From: Smittia aterrima
Lineage: Eukaryota > Arthropoda > Insecta > Diptera > Chironomidae
Direction: 5' to 3'
Assembly (NCBI GenBank): GCA_033063855.1
Contig: CP093831.1
Span: 19,468,001-19,532,000, forward strand
Length of the DNA stretch: 64,000 nt
The notes under the pieces are model-generated. The model ran no database searches and was not told the DNA's origin. It was given only the letters and a program-made list of their open reading frames with translations. Positions 37,746-49,091 of this stretch are shown here, in pieces. The stretch's first letter is position 1; the number at the start of each line of letters is the position of its first letter. Both the position numbers and the translations under genes were made by a program.

Positions 37746-40700
37746 ATGGAGAACCTCGTGATTCCTCCTAATCCCAATTGGTTCCTGCAATCCATTTGTC
37801 ATGCTACACCTGACAATGGTTTAATTTATGGAGCGATGACTAAAATCGTTTACATTCCGCCGAAAAAAAATTCTTCAGACAAAATCAAAGTCTTTGATTT
37901 GAACAACAGGTAAGTTTATTCTAGCTATTCGCTTGAGAAATTACATTAAATTCGCTTCTATCAGACTCTGTGCACTTGCTATTCATCCTGATTGGGTCAG
38001 TTTTAAGAAGTTTGCGATTATAAACGGCGATTTGGATGTTGTGATTTACGACTTTGAGACCGGCGAAGCAAAGTTAGGTCACAAAGGACATGAAACAGAA
38101 AACAATCGACAGATGTACAATCAGCAACCTCACACATCAATTGCTTATCTCAAACAAAATGCAGTATTATCTTCAGTCAACTCCAATGTCATTCATTATT
38201 GTCTTCTTAAAAATACTTTCAAAATCTATCTCGATCTTGCAATGCGCAACCCAATCACTATTCTAAAGCAAGCGCCAAAAGACAATAACATGGTTGCTGC
38301 AGGTACGAAGAATGGATTGATTCTCTTAATCGCTGTTGACAAAATGGAAGTCATATCAAAATTGCGTGGGCACGATACTGAAATCTCAAGTCTCGATTGG
38401 ATGTATTTCTCAATGAAACCGAAAGAAATTTTAAAGGAACAAGACAAGAACTCTTCTCTACAAAATCTTATCGCATCAACCGACACTTCAGACGTTTTTG
38501 ATGTTTACGAAGAGAATAATGATAATGAGTTTGGTGTTTATGAAACAACAATTATTGATCGAAGCGACGATGAAGAGACAAATGATGCTGAAATGCAAGA
38601 GAAAATTGTAAGCAACTCAAACTTCAACTTCCTGGAAGAATGTAAGAATTTAAAGAGTGATATGCAATCAGATGAAAAGACAGAAGAGTCGTCATCAAAA
38701 CGCGGAACTTACGATGACAATAAGGAACAATATGGTGTCAAGAACGAGGAAAATCCATCGATTGACGAGTCTTTACAATCAAATGCTTCTTCTCGCACAC
38801 CCGATTTGACAGAAGAGTCACTAAATTATGTCGAAGAATGTCAGAGAATGAAAGATTTTGTTATCGTTTCAAAAGAAGAAATTGAGCAAATCGATGAAAT
38901 TCCTGTTCTCGCCTCGGGTTCTCGCGAGCAAATTGCATGGCTGTGGGACATAAATGATCATCGAGATTTCTGTAAAATTAAATGGCATCCAAAGGCAAAA
39001 CCTGTACTCCCAACTCCGTTCACAAATGTGTTGTGGATTGACCAAAGTACTTTACTTATTACTGATGGCAACGGAGATCTTAACGAATACAAAATCAACC
39101 TTAATGTTGCTACTCGCACAATCTCCTGCAAGGAACAAAAGGATAAGACTTTTGATGCCAAAGGAATTCTCAATATTTGTAAAAGCGAAAACAGTTTTGT
39201 GATTTGGACTTCTTCGATTCACCGTCACATTAGTTGCTTCGATGTTCAGAAAAATTATGAAAAAGTTATCAGCCTCGATACGATTCAACTGCGAATTCAT
39301 TTTATCGTTGAAAATCCAATTGATTCAAATGTGTAAGTAGAAATCTCCAACTTTCTTCCTCTAATATTTACTTATGAATATTTTTTTTAACAGAATCGCA
39401 ATTGGTGGAAACGATAAACGCATTTGTTTGTGGAACACATCAGAGGCTAGTCATGAGAAAATTGCTCTCCGACCCTTTATGAATAAAATTCATTCTGGGG
39501 TGTTGTGCTTGAGTTGGCACCCGGAGAAAGACAATATACTTGCGTTCAGCACGAGAGAAGGACGAATCGGAGTGTTGGACGTCAACAAGTCGGCTAATGT
39601 CCCAATAATTCTCACTGCTTTCTCAACGAAGGAAATTTATTCCATTGCTTGGGCCAAAATTCAAGATTCCGTTGTTCTCATTGCTTGTAATGGACAAAAG
39701 CTTGTATACTACTCCCAGAAAGATCAATGGAAGATGGTTTCCGTCGATCATCTCAGATTGGGAGCATCAGTTGCAGTTAATGGTAATCTCCTTGCTGTTG
39801 GAAGTTTGGCGGGCGATTTGTTCCTCGCTGATATTTCCAGGAACTTTTATATTCTCATGAAAAAGAAGATCTCCAGGAAATACATCGGAATGATAACTTG
39901 GCATGGAAACAAACTTGCGATTGCTACTGAACATGGAATTACCTTCATCAAGCATATCGACTTGAACATCAGTGAACTTCTTGATGAAGATTTACTTCAG
40001 CTGAAGGGACACCAAGGTAGAGTTTTTGCTGTAAGATTCAACAAAGCGGGCAACAACTTAGTTTCATGTTGCTTTGGTGGATACGTCAAGGTTTGGGACG
40101 TTGAAACGTTGACTGTAGTCTCCAGCTTTCATATCGACACTCTTGTCTACAGCGCTATCTTTCTTCCAAGTAATGAAAATATCATCGTTTGTGGCGGACA
40201 AGAGTCGACCGTTGTAACTTACAATTGGCGTGAACAAACTGATGGATCTGAAATCATAGTAGAATCTAAGAAAAAGAAAAAGAAGCCATCAGTTAATCAT
40301 CTCGTTGATTGGGCTACGCCTATTGAAGTTGTTGCTATCTCCAAGAATAGTCAGAGACGCCAGACGACAAAGATTTCAAAATCAAACGGTGAAGATTCAA
40401 TAACTGAACTTTCAAGCGAAATCTTCCAAATGTCACTTCAATCAAAGAAATCTCCGACTTTGTTCAATCTCTCCAGCCGTGAGCTCACTTCGAATCCTTT
40501 GGAGTTTATCGAGAAAATTACGAACGAGGAAGAACGTGACCCGAGTTTCAATGAAATGATTTTCGGAAAGCGCGAAGAAGTTAAAGGAATGATCGAGAAA
40601 GAATGTGAGACTGAATATTGGCTTCACATTTTACCCTTTGCTAATTCTAATTCCATATCTTATTATAGTGGAGCATGCAAAGCAGCTCAAGACATCCGGT

Positions 40701-41294
40701 GGTGTGATTTTGCCACAACTGGGAGATACGCTTAAGGACGATATCTTAAGCCGCATCACAAGTAAAACTCTGACTGAACTTCATGTCGCCATTGCTCCGT
40801 CAATTTCATTTGAGTGAGTAAAAAAAATAAGTTTGAAATCAATGTTAAATTTGTTTTTCGTTCAGTTTGTGGAAAAAATGCTGCGTTGCGTATGCGAATC
40901 AACTTGTGGAGAACGAGGACTCTCTTACCGCTATTCCTTATTTCCTAGCTGTGAACGACATCGACGACTGCATCCAAAAGCTTTGCGATGGTAAACATTT
41001 CCGAGAAGCTTGGATCGTGTCAAAGATGCGAAAAATAGAATCTGATCCTGTTTTTGAGATAATCTTCAAGAAATGGATGGCTTACTTCGTTTTGAACGGA
41101 AATTTCGAGGCTGCAACTGCACTGTAAGTTTAAATAAATTAGTTTTCAAACGTTTTGCTTTAATACACTTATTTTTTTTCAGGCTCGTTTGCAAGAGAGA
41201 CTTCAAAGCTGCCGCAGAAATGTTGGATAAGCGTTCTCAGAAAAACGAGAAAGTCGACAAGGTTCTCAAAATCATAAGAAGCAAGACTGAATAA
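37746..41294 (+). CDS. Gemin5: Gemin5 / rigor mortis, WD40 protein of the SMN complex
   Basis: Exons 37746-37909, 37965-39332, 39394-40604, 40669-40813, 40866-41123 and 41183-41294 give 1085 aa. The N-terminus (PPNPNWFLQSICHATPDNGL) matches the start of Gemin5, and WD-type blades follow through about residue 760 (e.g. KLRGHDTEISSLDW, KRICLW, LKGHQGRVFAVRFNKAGNN). In animals this tandem propeller recognises the Sm site and cap of snRNA precursors and delivers them to the SMN complex in the cytoplasm. An acidic disordered insert (about 205-369) interrupts the first propeller. The helical C-terminal part (HFREAWIVSKMR, FKAAAEMLDKRSQ) resembles the Gemin5 TPR-like region. The protein is shorter than human Gemin5 (about 1500 aa) and seems to lack the distal C-terminal part. 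The donor at 40605 lies inside an apparently open frame; splicing there restores IEKELEHAKQL. Confidence 0.92.
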
Positions 41295-41373
41295 GCTTGG
41301 TCTGATATTCATATTTTCCATTGTTCCATGAAGTGAATTAAAAATCTTGAATTAGAATGTACAACAAATTGAA

Positions 41374-41379
41374 TTTATT
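41374..41379 (-). promoter_or_regulatory. Poly(A) signal of the secreted-protein gene
   Basis: AATAAA on the minus strand, 15 bp beyond the stop at 41395. A variant ATTAAA for Gemin5 on the plus strand lies near 41337. The two 3' ends therefore meet or overlap within about 100 bp. Confidence 0.5.
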
Positions 41380-41394
41380 TTATTTTGAAATTCT

Positions 41395-42222
41395 TCAATT
41401 TAGTTTCGCCAAGCACTTGAATACAAATCGTAAGTTTGCTATGCTCCAATAAATGTAATCCTTTCGCAATTTTCTCAAAGTTTCCTCCGACTTGCTAATA
41501 CTGATCGCAACTTCAAAGGAAGCTAATCTAAGAAGAACTTTCTGTTCGCTGAATTGTTGGTTGCTGCATTCTTGAGCTTTCAGAGATGATAAGCCGTACA
41601 TTGTTAGTTTTTTGTCCAAATAAATCCCAAGGTTGGCAGATTCATCAAGATTTTTGTAGATTTCTTCGCAGTTTGTGGCATTGATCAATGAAATATGAAC
41701 GTTAAAGTCTGAAGTATTGAGAATTCCTCTATCGAAATAATATTTCTCAAGGCATCTCTGTGAAGAGTCATCGAGAAGAGAGCCTCCCAATTCACGATGA
41801 TTTACCGCCTCGTCAAATGCTTTTCCATATTTTTCATCAGCTGAGCAAATCGCGACGGCAGCAGCCAATGTATCCCGCGTCGATTCAAAAGCTTCACTTT
41901 CAAAATTTCTGACATTGATTAATCCCAGAGAATGATATGCTAAGCCTTTTAAGTAAAAGTCAACGACTTTATATTCTTCGAAAAGATTCAAAGCACAATC
42001 TTTTTCATCAAAATTTTTCAGCTGGTCAGCAACGTCACGTACAAAATTACTTTTCAAGCCTTCTACTGTTTTATCACAATGTTCTTCTATTTTAAGATCA
42101 CTCAAAAATTGTGGATCCAAAACCTTTATGGTTTTCAAATATTTCACAACACATGCATTAGAGTTTTGTCCAAAAATTTCTTGGAACAAGCAAGTGATAA
42201 AAACTAAAACTAAACTCCTCAT
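41395..42222 (-). CDS. Secreted protein of unknown function, 275 aa
   Basis: This is a single-exon gene. The first 18 residues (MRSLVLVFITCLFQEIFG) are a clear signal peptide, followed by QNSNACVVKYL. The mature part is acidic, predicted helical, and has regularly spaced cysteines such as EEHCDKT, KDCALNLFEEY, AICSADEKYG, QRCLEKYYF and TNCEEIYKNL. A secreted helical protein held by disulfides is likely. I do not recognise the family; similar lineage-specific secreted proteins are common in flies, for example in haemolymph and saliva. It is tail-to-tail with Gemin5, with 100 bp between stops. A degenerate copy of its 5' end lies about 400 bp upstream, so the gene may belong to a locally duplicated family. 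Confidence 0.8.
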   Translation of the reverse strand: MRSLVLVFITCLFQEIFGQNSNACVVKYLKTIKVLDPQFLSDLKIEEHCDKTVEGLKSNFVRDVADQLKNFDEKDCALNLFEEYKVVDFYLKGLAYHSLGLINVRNFESEAFESTRDTLAAAVAICSADEKYGKAFDEAVNHRELGGSLLDDSSQRCLEKYYFDRGILNTSDFNVHISLINATNCEEIYKNLDESANLGIYLDKKLTMYGLSSLKAQECSNQQFSEQKVLLRLASFEVAISISKSEETLRKLRKDYIYWSIANLRFVFKCLAKLN

Positions 42223-42609
42223 ATTAATACAAAAAAATTTAATCGTGAAATATTAAAAGCGTGTTGATGGTTTAACTTGTTCCACTTTTGTGAATCAACT
42301 GACAACATGTTTTCTTGAAAGTGTTAGCAAACTAGAATTTGGTTGAAGGTTGACCACACACATTTCAAGTTATTTTATCGATTTCAAAAGCTGAAGTCTC
42401 ATTTCTTTTTGCATGGATCGGTCATAAGATGATCAGAAACATTAATTGTACGCTTTTTGATACATACTTCGTAAATAATTTTTCCTGATTTTGAAAGGTC
42501 AATTTTATACGTTTTGAAACTAAATTAATTTTTCGCTCAACCTGTAATAATAAAATAAATTTAAACAGAGCTTTCAGAAATTCACATTTGAATTGAAAAA
42601 CATGGACAA

Positions 42610-42676
42610 TAAAACTAAACTCCTAATTTTATTAATGAAAATTTTTTAATCGTGAAATATTAAAAGCGTGTTGATG
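42610..42676 (-). pseudogene. Relic copy of the 5' end of the secreted-protein gene
   Basis: This stretch repeats 42210-42269, the start-codon region and upstream DNA of the 275-aa gene. A 29-bp block is identical (42241-42269 and 42648-42676), and the coding part AGGAGTTTAGTTTTA is kept. The ATG has become ATT and the open frame is lost after a few codons. The offset between copies is about 407 bp. It is either a dead duplicate or a duplicated promoter segment. Confidence 0.65.
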
Positions 42677-42755
42677 TAGATGAAATGATTTCTCAGGAAG
42701 TTTTGTGTCCCATGCTAAAAACAGATTTTCGATACAAAAGTTGACAAATACCATT

Positions 42756-42761
42756 TTTATT
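42756..42761 (-). promoter_or_regulatory. Poly(A) signal of the MFS transporter gene
   Basis: AATAAA on the minus strand, about 18 bp beyond the stop codon at 42779. It implies a very short 3' UTR. Confidence 0.45.
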
Positions 42762-42778
42762 AAAATAAATAAATTCAA

Positions 42779-44693
42779 TTAATTTTCAGGGAGGAAAAAT
42801 GAAATCGCTGCTGAGATAATCAAAAGTCCACCGAAAAGTCCAAACATCAATTCACATTCTTTCACGAGTAAGAATGATACAAAATTGCTTCCAGCGACAG
42901 CTCCAAGTCTTCCGATCATCAAAACGATACACAATGCCATTGCTCGAACGTTCGTTGGGAATAAGTTTACCAGAATTGCTGATAAAAGCGCTCCACAGAC
43001 TCCGCATGTGAGGAAAAGCACCATTAGGCCAAGTATTGTGTGATAATCGCTCGACCAAGGAATTAATGCACCAGAGACACCACAAATCAAGAACCAGATC
43101 GTTAAAAGATTCTTTTCACCAACTCTGTTGATAACAATACCATTAACAAAATAAATTAGCGAAAAGAATACTCCCATCAAAAAAGTTATTTCGTAGATTG
43201 TTTTGTCAATGTTTACTTGACAAGAGCTCTGTGATGACGACTTAGTGGCTCTGAAATTAAATTATTAGCTTTTATCTCTAACGGAAAATATCCTTCTTAC
43301 ATTAGTTTAAAATTTACAACTTCATCAACGACATCGCAAACGGTGTAGTTCTTATAGCGATAGTCAAGAAGTTTATTAAGAATATCTGGGGTCCACATGA
43401 AAAAACCTGAAGAAGCCGCAAAGATGCTAAACATAACAAAACTTGTGCGGATCGTATTGTTTAGAAGCGGTGACTTGAAAAGCGGACTCGTTTGCCTTAG
43501 TACTTGCTGACAAAACGTGAGTGTTTGCGATGTTCTCTTGACTAAAAGCTCATCAAGGGTTATAGCAGTGACCGGATAAACACTGACTTGCTTTCGATTT
43601 CGTTGATAAACTTCATTCAAAACGGATAAAGCTTCATCGTGTTTCTCTTGTGCCAGTAAAAACTTTGGAGACTCAGGAAGAAAGCAAAGGAGAATCGACG
43701 TGGTCCCACTTAATAAACTACACAAGAGCAATAGTATCCTCCACGTTCCATATTTCATTTCAATAATTGGAATTACCAGAGAGACCGTTGTCACATTGAA
43801 AGTCATAATGATCCAAGCAACTCCAGGACAGAACGTTAAAGCGAAAGAAATGAAGACCCCAGCGAAACTTAGTTGTCTTGCACGATTTTTTTCACAATGA
43901 AACTCGCCGAGATAAGCGTAAGTGTTTGCTGCTATTCCCGAGATGCTGGAATATACAAATTATAATAAATTTGTCCTCATTAAGAAAAGGAGTTTCTTAC
44001 AAAAATCCTGTGAAGAATCTCGTAATGATGAGCATCCAAACATGAATGGAAAAAGATGATAACAACGAGAATATGAATGCCAGAATCACGGAATAATGCA
44101 TCATCTTTTGACGGCCCCCATTTTTCCAATCCGCGAGGAATCCCCAGAAGAGAGAGCTACTAACAACCCCTGAGAAATAAAATGAGTCCGTAAAAATGTC
44201 GAGGGATCGAAGAAATAAACTGACCTATAAATGAAGCACTGTTCAACATTCCTTTCTGAGATAGTGTCAGAGTCATCTCGCATTCCATTTCTATCAAAGG
44301 AATCGTAAATCCCATGTTTAAAGTTTCAACAATAGCAGCCGTTAAACATAAACCACAAGTCAGAAGAAGCAACGCATGAAACTTGCCAAGACCTGAGATA
44401 TAAACGAATAAAAATTGTTAAACGAAGACGATAATTGAGTAGATCGGGAGAGTTCGTGTCTTGTTTTCTTTTTCAAGTAAGTTCCGGACAGTGACAGCCC
44501 TCCAATGATGGTAGCATGAGTTGTATCATTTTTGAGAACTAATTAAGTTTGAACTTTCACTGTAGTTTAGAGAAAATATTTTAGTTTATTATAAAATATA
44601 GTTACCGCATTCTGCTATAGCTTCATCATAGCTATATACAAAATGTTTCTCCTTTTCCCGGATCTCTTCTGTGACCTGCTGCTCGATTTCCAT
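42779..44693 (-). CDS. MFS membrane transporter, SV2-like / sugar-porter family
   Basis: Exons in transcript order: 44693-44606, 44392-44225, 44169-44001, 43945-43301 and 43250-42779, giving 513 aa. A short cytoplasmic N-terminus (VYSYDEAIAECGLGKFHALL) precedes about 12 hydrophobic segments. Typical major-facilitator signs are present: FWGFLADWKNGGRQK after the second helix, ITRFFTGF, AYLGEFH, and PESPKFLLAQ in the central loop. The YDEAIAECGLGKFH start and PESPKF signature fit the synaptic-vesicle-glycoprotein-2-like (SV2/SVOP) carriers common in insects. A lumenal loop between helices 7 and 8 carries cysteines and an NYT glycosylation site. The substrate cannot be told from sequence. All splice sites are GT-AG and keep frame. 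The next gene upstream on the same strand ends 480 bp away. Confidence 0.88.
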
Positions 44694-45173
44694 CTTTTAA
44701 TTGAATCTCGTTCTTTCTAAATTGCCCAACACAATGAATTTGTTTGTGCAATACAATTCTATGAGTGTTTATCTTAAATTAAATTGTTTCCAATTGCGTT
44801 TGTTGCACTTCACTTTGTTTTCACATCTTCACGCAACGAAATACGAAAAAAAACTGAAACATCTTTATAATTTCTCCCTTCGGAAAGAATTCTTTGATAT
44901 ATTTTGGAGAAAAAAAATAAAAAAAACTTCGTTATCACTCGTGTGTTTTAACATCAAATGTAAAGCAAAATTATTATCAGTTATCATAAAATGTAGTATA
45001 GTGAATAATATGGTTCTTTTATTTCAACACTCAGGTTAATCTTTAAATTGCAACATTCCATTGTGATCTTACCAAGTGGTTATCGTTTCGCAAATCTTTT
45101 TATAATCAGTTCGCTACATCAGGAAGAAGAAAACGAAAACTACTAAACCACAGATCATAAACGGCAATAAATC

Positions 45174-46817
45174 TCATTTGAATTCGTAAGTTGGAGGTTC
45201 TTGAGTCAGGCCCTGCTGCATTGGTAATATGATGACGTGAATCCGGAAAGTGTCATGTTTGTCTCCGATCAAATAAAGACTGCGATCGCACGATAGTTCG
45301 TCATAAGGAACCAGATTGTCAAATGTAACGACACGGCTCTCTTGAGAAAAATAATTTGTTCGAGTATGAAGTGTTTTCATATGAGTTATTCCGTTCTGAC
45401 ATCCAGTGACAAGAATGGCGATCTTAAAGAAAATAAAATGATATCAACTTTTATAACGAAGATAAGTTAATTTTTCTCACTTTGAAGCGTTGTTCTTCAT
45501 CAAGATTAGGTTTGCAAGTGCATTTGACGCGGACTGTTCGAAGAATGGCTTCGGGAACTTCCTTGCCCTGGTTAAAGTAAACTGGTTGGACGTTAATAAG
45601 CTGAGCCTTGTCATGGCGGATACCACGAGGAAAAAGATCAACTTCCCATTGAACTGTGTTTTCTGCATATGGAAATGTTGAAAAAAACTTCTTCAATGAA
45701 TTGTTTTAAATTAAAACTTTTACCTTACCATCTGAAGAGTCATTTCGGTTATAAGGAAATTCGGTCAAACTGAAGAAGCATGCGCCAAAGTTTTTGTAAT
45801 TTTCAACGTTATGTATCTCCTCGATCTTCATTTCAAGGCAAAAGACGTCACTGGTATACAGACGAGGAGTGTATTGCAAATTTGCGTCGCTACAGTCGCT
45901 CTCTTGTCGATAAGGTTGACCTGCGTGGAATGACATTCCGAGAGCCATCCGATCGCAGAAGAACTTCTTACTGAAAGCTGTTATAGGCTTCAAAGGAATA
46001 TTTGCTAGTTGAGTAACGGTCATCATCGGATAGCGAATATGTGAGCATATTCCTTCAATCAAAGTTTTCATGTGACATCCTTTCTCTTCATCAGAAAGAG
46101 ATTCTTCGTGCTCGATCTGTTCACGTTTAATCATCAGCCATCGTTCAACAATATCGAAGAGAGCTGCTTCATTTCGAATTACTAAATCATTTTGTTGCAA
46201 CAAAACAACAAGATTATTGGGGTCAATATCTTCAAAGTCTCGTGAGTATCCTACGATGTCAATGTTAAGCCTAAGAAAGTTTTTTAGCTCATTTGTAAGT
46301 TGCTGATGGTAGTTGAACGACAATGTGTACTGGAGCCATGAAATGAGGAAACCTTGACTTCCTGAAATTATTTAATCATGTTAAAAATGATATGTTTTTA
46401 TAAAATTCAGGTACTACCTGCGACAGCAATATTTTTCGACATGTAATCTCGACAAAGCACAATCAAATCCTTGATGTTATACTTGTCAGCCAAACTCAAT
46501 AATGGCATTGCAGTTTCTATTGAAATCCTCACTTGTCCTGTGTATAGATACTTTAGAAACTGAGGGAACACTCGGCTGCTTTGTGGATCTTCGACTAGAT
46601 GAATAACGGATTCCTTGCATTCTTGCCATTGTGGATTTAGGAGCATACATTGAAAAACTTCGGAAGAAGCACTAAGGATGACACGATGAGCAGGGTAGCG
46701 TTGCTCGCCAACGACTAAACTTATGTCCGAGAGTAAATGACTTGCATATAGTCCTGCGACCTTTAATAGGACCGATTGTTGATCCCCAATTTCAACTTCA
46801 CTTATTTCTGTGTTCAT
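45174..46817 (-). CDS. BTB-BACK domain protein, BTBD17-like
   Basis: Exons in transcript order: 46817-46418, 46361-45729, 45662-45481 and 45422-45174, giving 487 aa, close to vertebrate BTBD17 (about 480). The BTB/POZ domain spans about 20-130 (LLSDISLVVGEQRYPAHRVI, KYLYTGQVRIS). A BACK-type helical region runs to about 250 (NDLVIRNEAALFDIVERWL). The C-terminal half is a beta-rich domain of unknown role (NTVQWEVDLFPRGI, RTVRVKCTCKPN). There is no signal peptide, unlike vertebrate BTBD17, which is annotated as secreted. BTB-BACK proteins often recruit substrates to Cul3 ligases, but this is not shown here. Exon 3 joins after GATG|GTAAGG; a second in-frame-looking donor 5 bp on would break frame. 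It ends 283 bp from Uba2 on the same strand. Confidence 0.85.
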
Positions 46818-47045
46818 TTCTTTTTATTGGAAAAAACGAGTCCTTAGTTCATGGTAAAATCAACTTTTCTCTCGTTCAATAACTTTCTTCAGTTTAGAGT
46901 TTCTTTAAACTTTAGTTTAGATTTAAATACAGAAATTCAATATTTTATGAAATTCGCATTTACGAAAAAACCAAAACATTGAGGCTTAGTCGTGTTTTCC
47001 ATAATAACAAATTCAAAGAAAAATTTACCAGTAAAATGGAGGAAA

Positions 47046-47051
47046 TTTATT
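47046..47051 (-). promoter_or_regulatory. Poly(A) signal of Uba2
   Basis: AATAAA on the minus strand, about 50 bp beyond the Uba2 stop codon. Confidence 0.5.
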
Positions 47052-47099
47052 TTGAAATTAACTTAGACAATTAGGTTTTTGAAACATCTTTAAGGAAAA

Positions 47100-49091
47100 T
47101 TAGTCTTCGATGCAGATCAAATCGTCGTCATCATTCTCAGCGGATGGTACCACTTCAACGCGAGCTCTTTTAATTGAAGGAGATTCATCATCGTCATCAG
47201 CATCTTGGTGTTTACGTTTCTCTGCTGTTAGTTCTTCCGGTTCTTCAACACACATGATATCGTCATCATCGCTTTCGTATGCCTTGGCACCATTCGAAGA
47301 TCCGCTGGGTCCAGCTCCATTCTTCGCCATTCCGGACGGACCAGGTTGAGGCTCAACGGTTTTAGCTTCTTCGACAGCAGTTGGCTTCAAAACATCTTTG
47401 TCTGCAACAACTTGGAATTTGGGCTCATCTCGCTCGGCAGTCTTGTGAATAATTGTGATTGTGAGTTCATAGTTTTGGAAAAAGTCATCGACCTTTAAAA
47501 CGCAACCGTCAACGATGCGTAAATCTTTAAGAAGCTTTTCTTCGTTGCAATCAGTTTCACCTTCTTCAGAGGAAATGACAATCGTGCCTAATCCATCTAG
47601 CATTACATCGGGTTTCACCATGTTCATCTCCTTGATCAGAATTTCGTCTCTCAACTCTTTGACCGTGACAGCTCCAGTATCGACTTTGAGAACGGCTTCC
47701 GGTTTATCGGCGCACACGATACATTTTGGATTGGGAGCCATTAGAGTCTTTTCTGGAACGAATATTTGGTTACGAGGATTGGCTCGCAATCGCATGTAAA
47801 CATTTTGACATTGATCGAAATTCTTCTCGAGGACTTTGAAAGCATGTAAGACGACAAAACCGGCAGTGATTGCGTTGGTGGTTGCGATAGCTGGAATGAT
47901 GTTACCTGCCATCGACTTGACGTCAAAACGACTTTTCTGAGGTATCGAGAAAATCATTGAGCGAATATTGGCGCAAGCGGTGACGAAATCCATTGCATCT
48001 TGATCGTCTTTGTCCCAAACAAGGTGATCATCTTCTTTTAACTTTACTGCTTGCTCTTTTAGATTGTTGATGCTATCGGCAAAAACCTTCTGACATTCAC
48101 CAACATTCCACATTTTCTGATCACGTAGGACACCAGCAGTTCGAGTTACGGCTCCCAAGTCGGAAATAACTTCATGATCACCAAACTTCATTGGCTTTGG
48201 TGGAGCACGAGTCTTCCACAAATTAGCCATGCTGAGTAAATAATTGATATCGTCGTAGAAGAACTTGTTAAAGAGCTTGTCAGGAAGATAATCACAGTTT
48301 AGGGCCCATTGTTTTGTGCTAACTCGTGTGACATTTCCTTGTTCATTTGATTCGATTTCAAGAGCTTTTTCTCCGGTGTCTTCTGATGCTTCAGGATCAG
48401 CCATATCAGGAGAAACATCTTCGTCAGCATTATGCTCTCCAAATAGTTGGTTGAATAAATGTTTTGCCCAGACAATGCAGTGAATGGGTTCTGATGGAGT
48501 GTTGCGGATTGTACAACCTGGGTAAGTTTTCTGTGCTGGTTTCGGTTGGCATTCATAACACTGAGTGACTCCACGTTGGATTAACTCAACTTGACCGTTG
48601 TATCCAGAAGTTCCACTCTCAATCAATGGAACCTTTGCATTTAAACACATTCTATTGACGTGGTTTCTTGCAGCACGATTGTCCAGTGCATTAAGAACCA
48701 TACCGAAGCGTTGGTAGAAGCTGACGCCATAGTCAGTGCTGAAAATACTGTCGTGGTATGCTTTGATTTCTACATTAGGATTGAATTGCAATGCAGTCTC
48801 GCGAGCTACATTGGCCTTTGATTTACCAACATGTTCTTTATGGAACAAGAATTGGCGGTTGAGGTTGCTCACGTCGATAGTGTCGAGATCAATCTGAAAA
48901 ATAACAAAGCGGTTGTTGTAAAAAGGTTAATCTTAAAGTTGACTCACAATTTCAATGTCTTTAAATCCGCACATAACGAGATTCTTGAGGATTTCACAAC
49001 CGATACCACCAGCACCTACAACCAGCAACTTTGACTCGATGATAAGGTCGTTCAGTTCATTGCGAAAAATTCCATTAATTTCGGCTGCCAT
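47100..49091 (-). CDS. Uba2: SUMO-activating enzyme subunit 2 (Uba2/SAE2)
   Basis: Two coding exons, 49091-48948 and 48893-47100, encode 645 aa, close to human UBA2 (640). With Aos1, Uba2 forms the SUMO E1. It adenylates SUMO and carries it as a thioester before passing it to Ubc9. Visible features: nucleotide-binding GAGGIGCE at 26-33; DLDTIDVSNLNRQFLF; NALDNRAARNHVNR; zinc-binding CYEC; the catalytic cysteine in PGCTIRNTPSEP (Cys175, equal to human Cys173); a second CxxC pair (CIVCADKP); and a ubiquitin-fold region. The C-terminus is acidic with basic nuclear-localisation stretches (EKRKHQ, IKRARVE) and two SUMO-interaction-like motifs, DDDIMCVEE and DDDLICIED. I chose MAAEING over an upstream in-frame Met because a 60-bp 5' UTR intron (49170-49111, GTAAGT to TTGCAG) ends between them. 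Confidence 0.96.
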
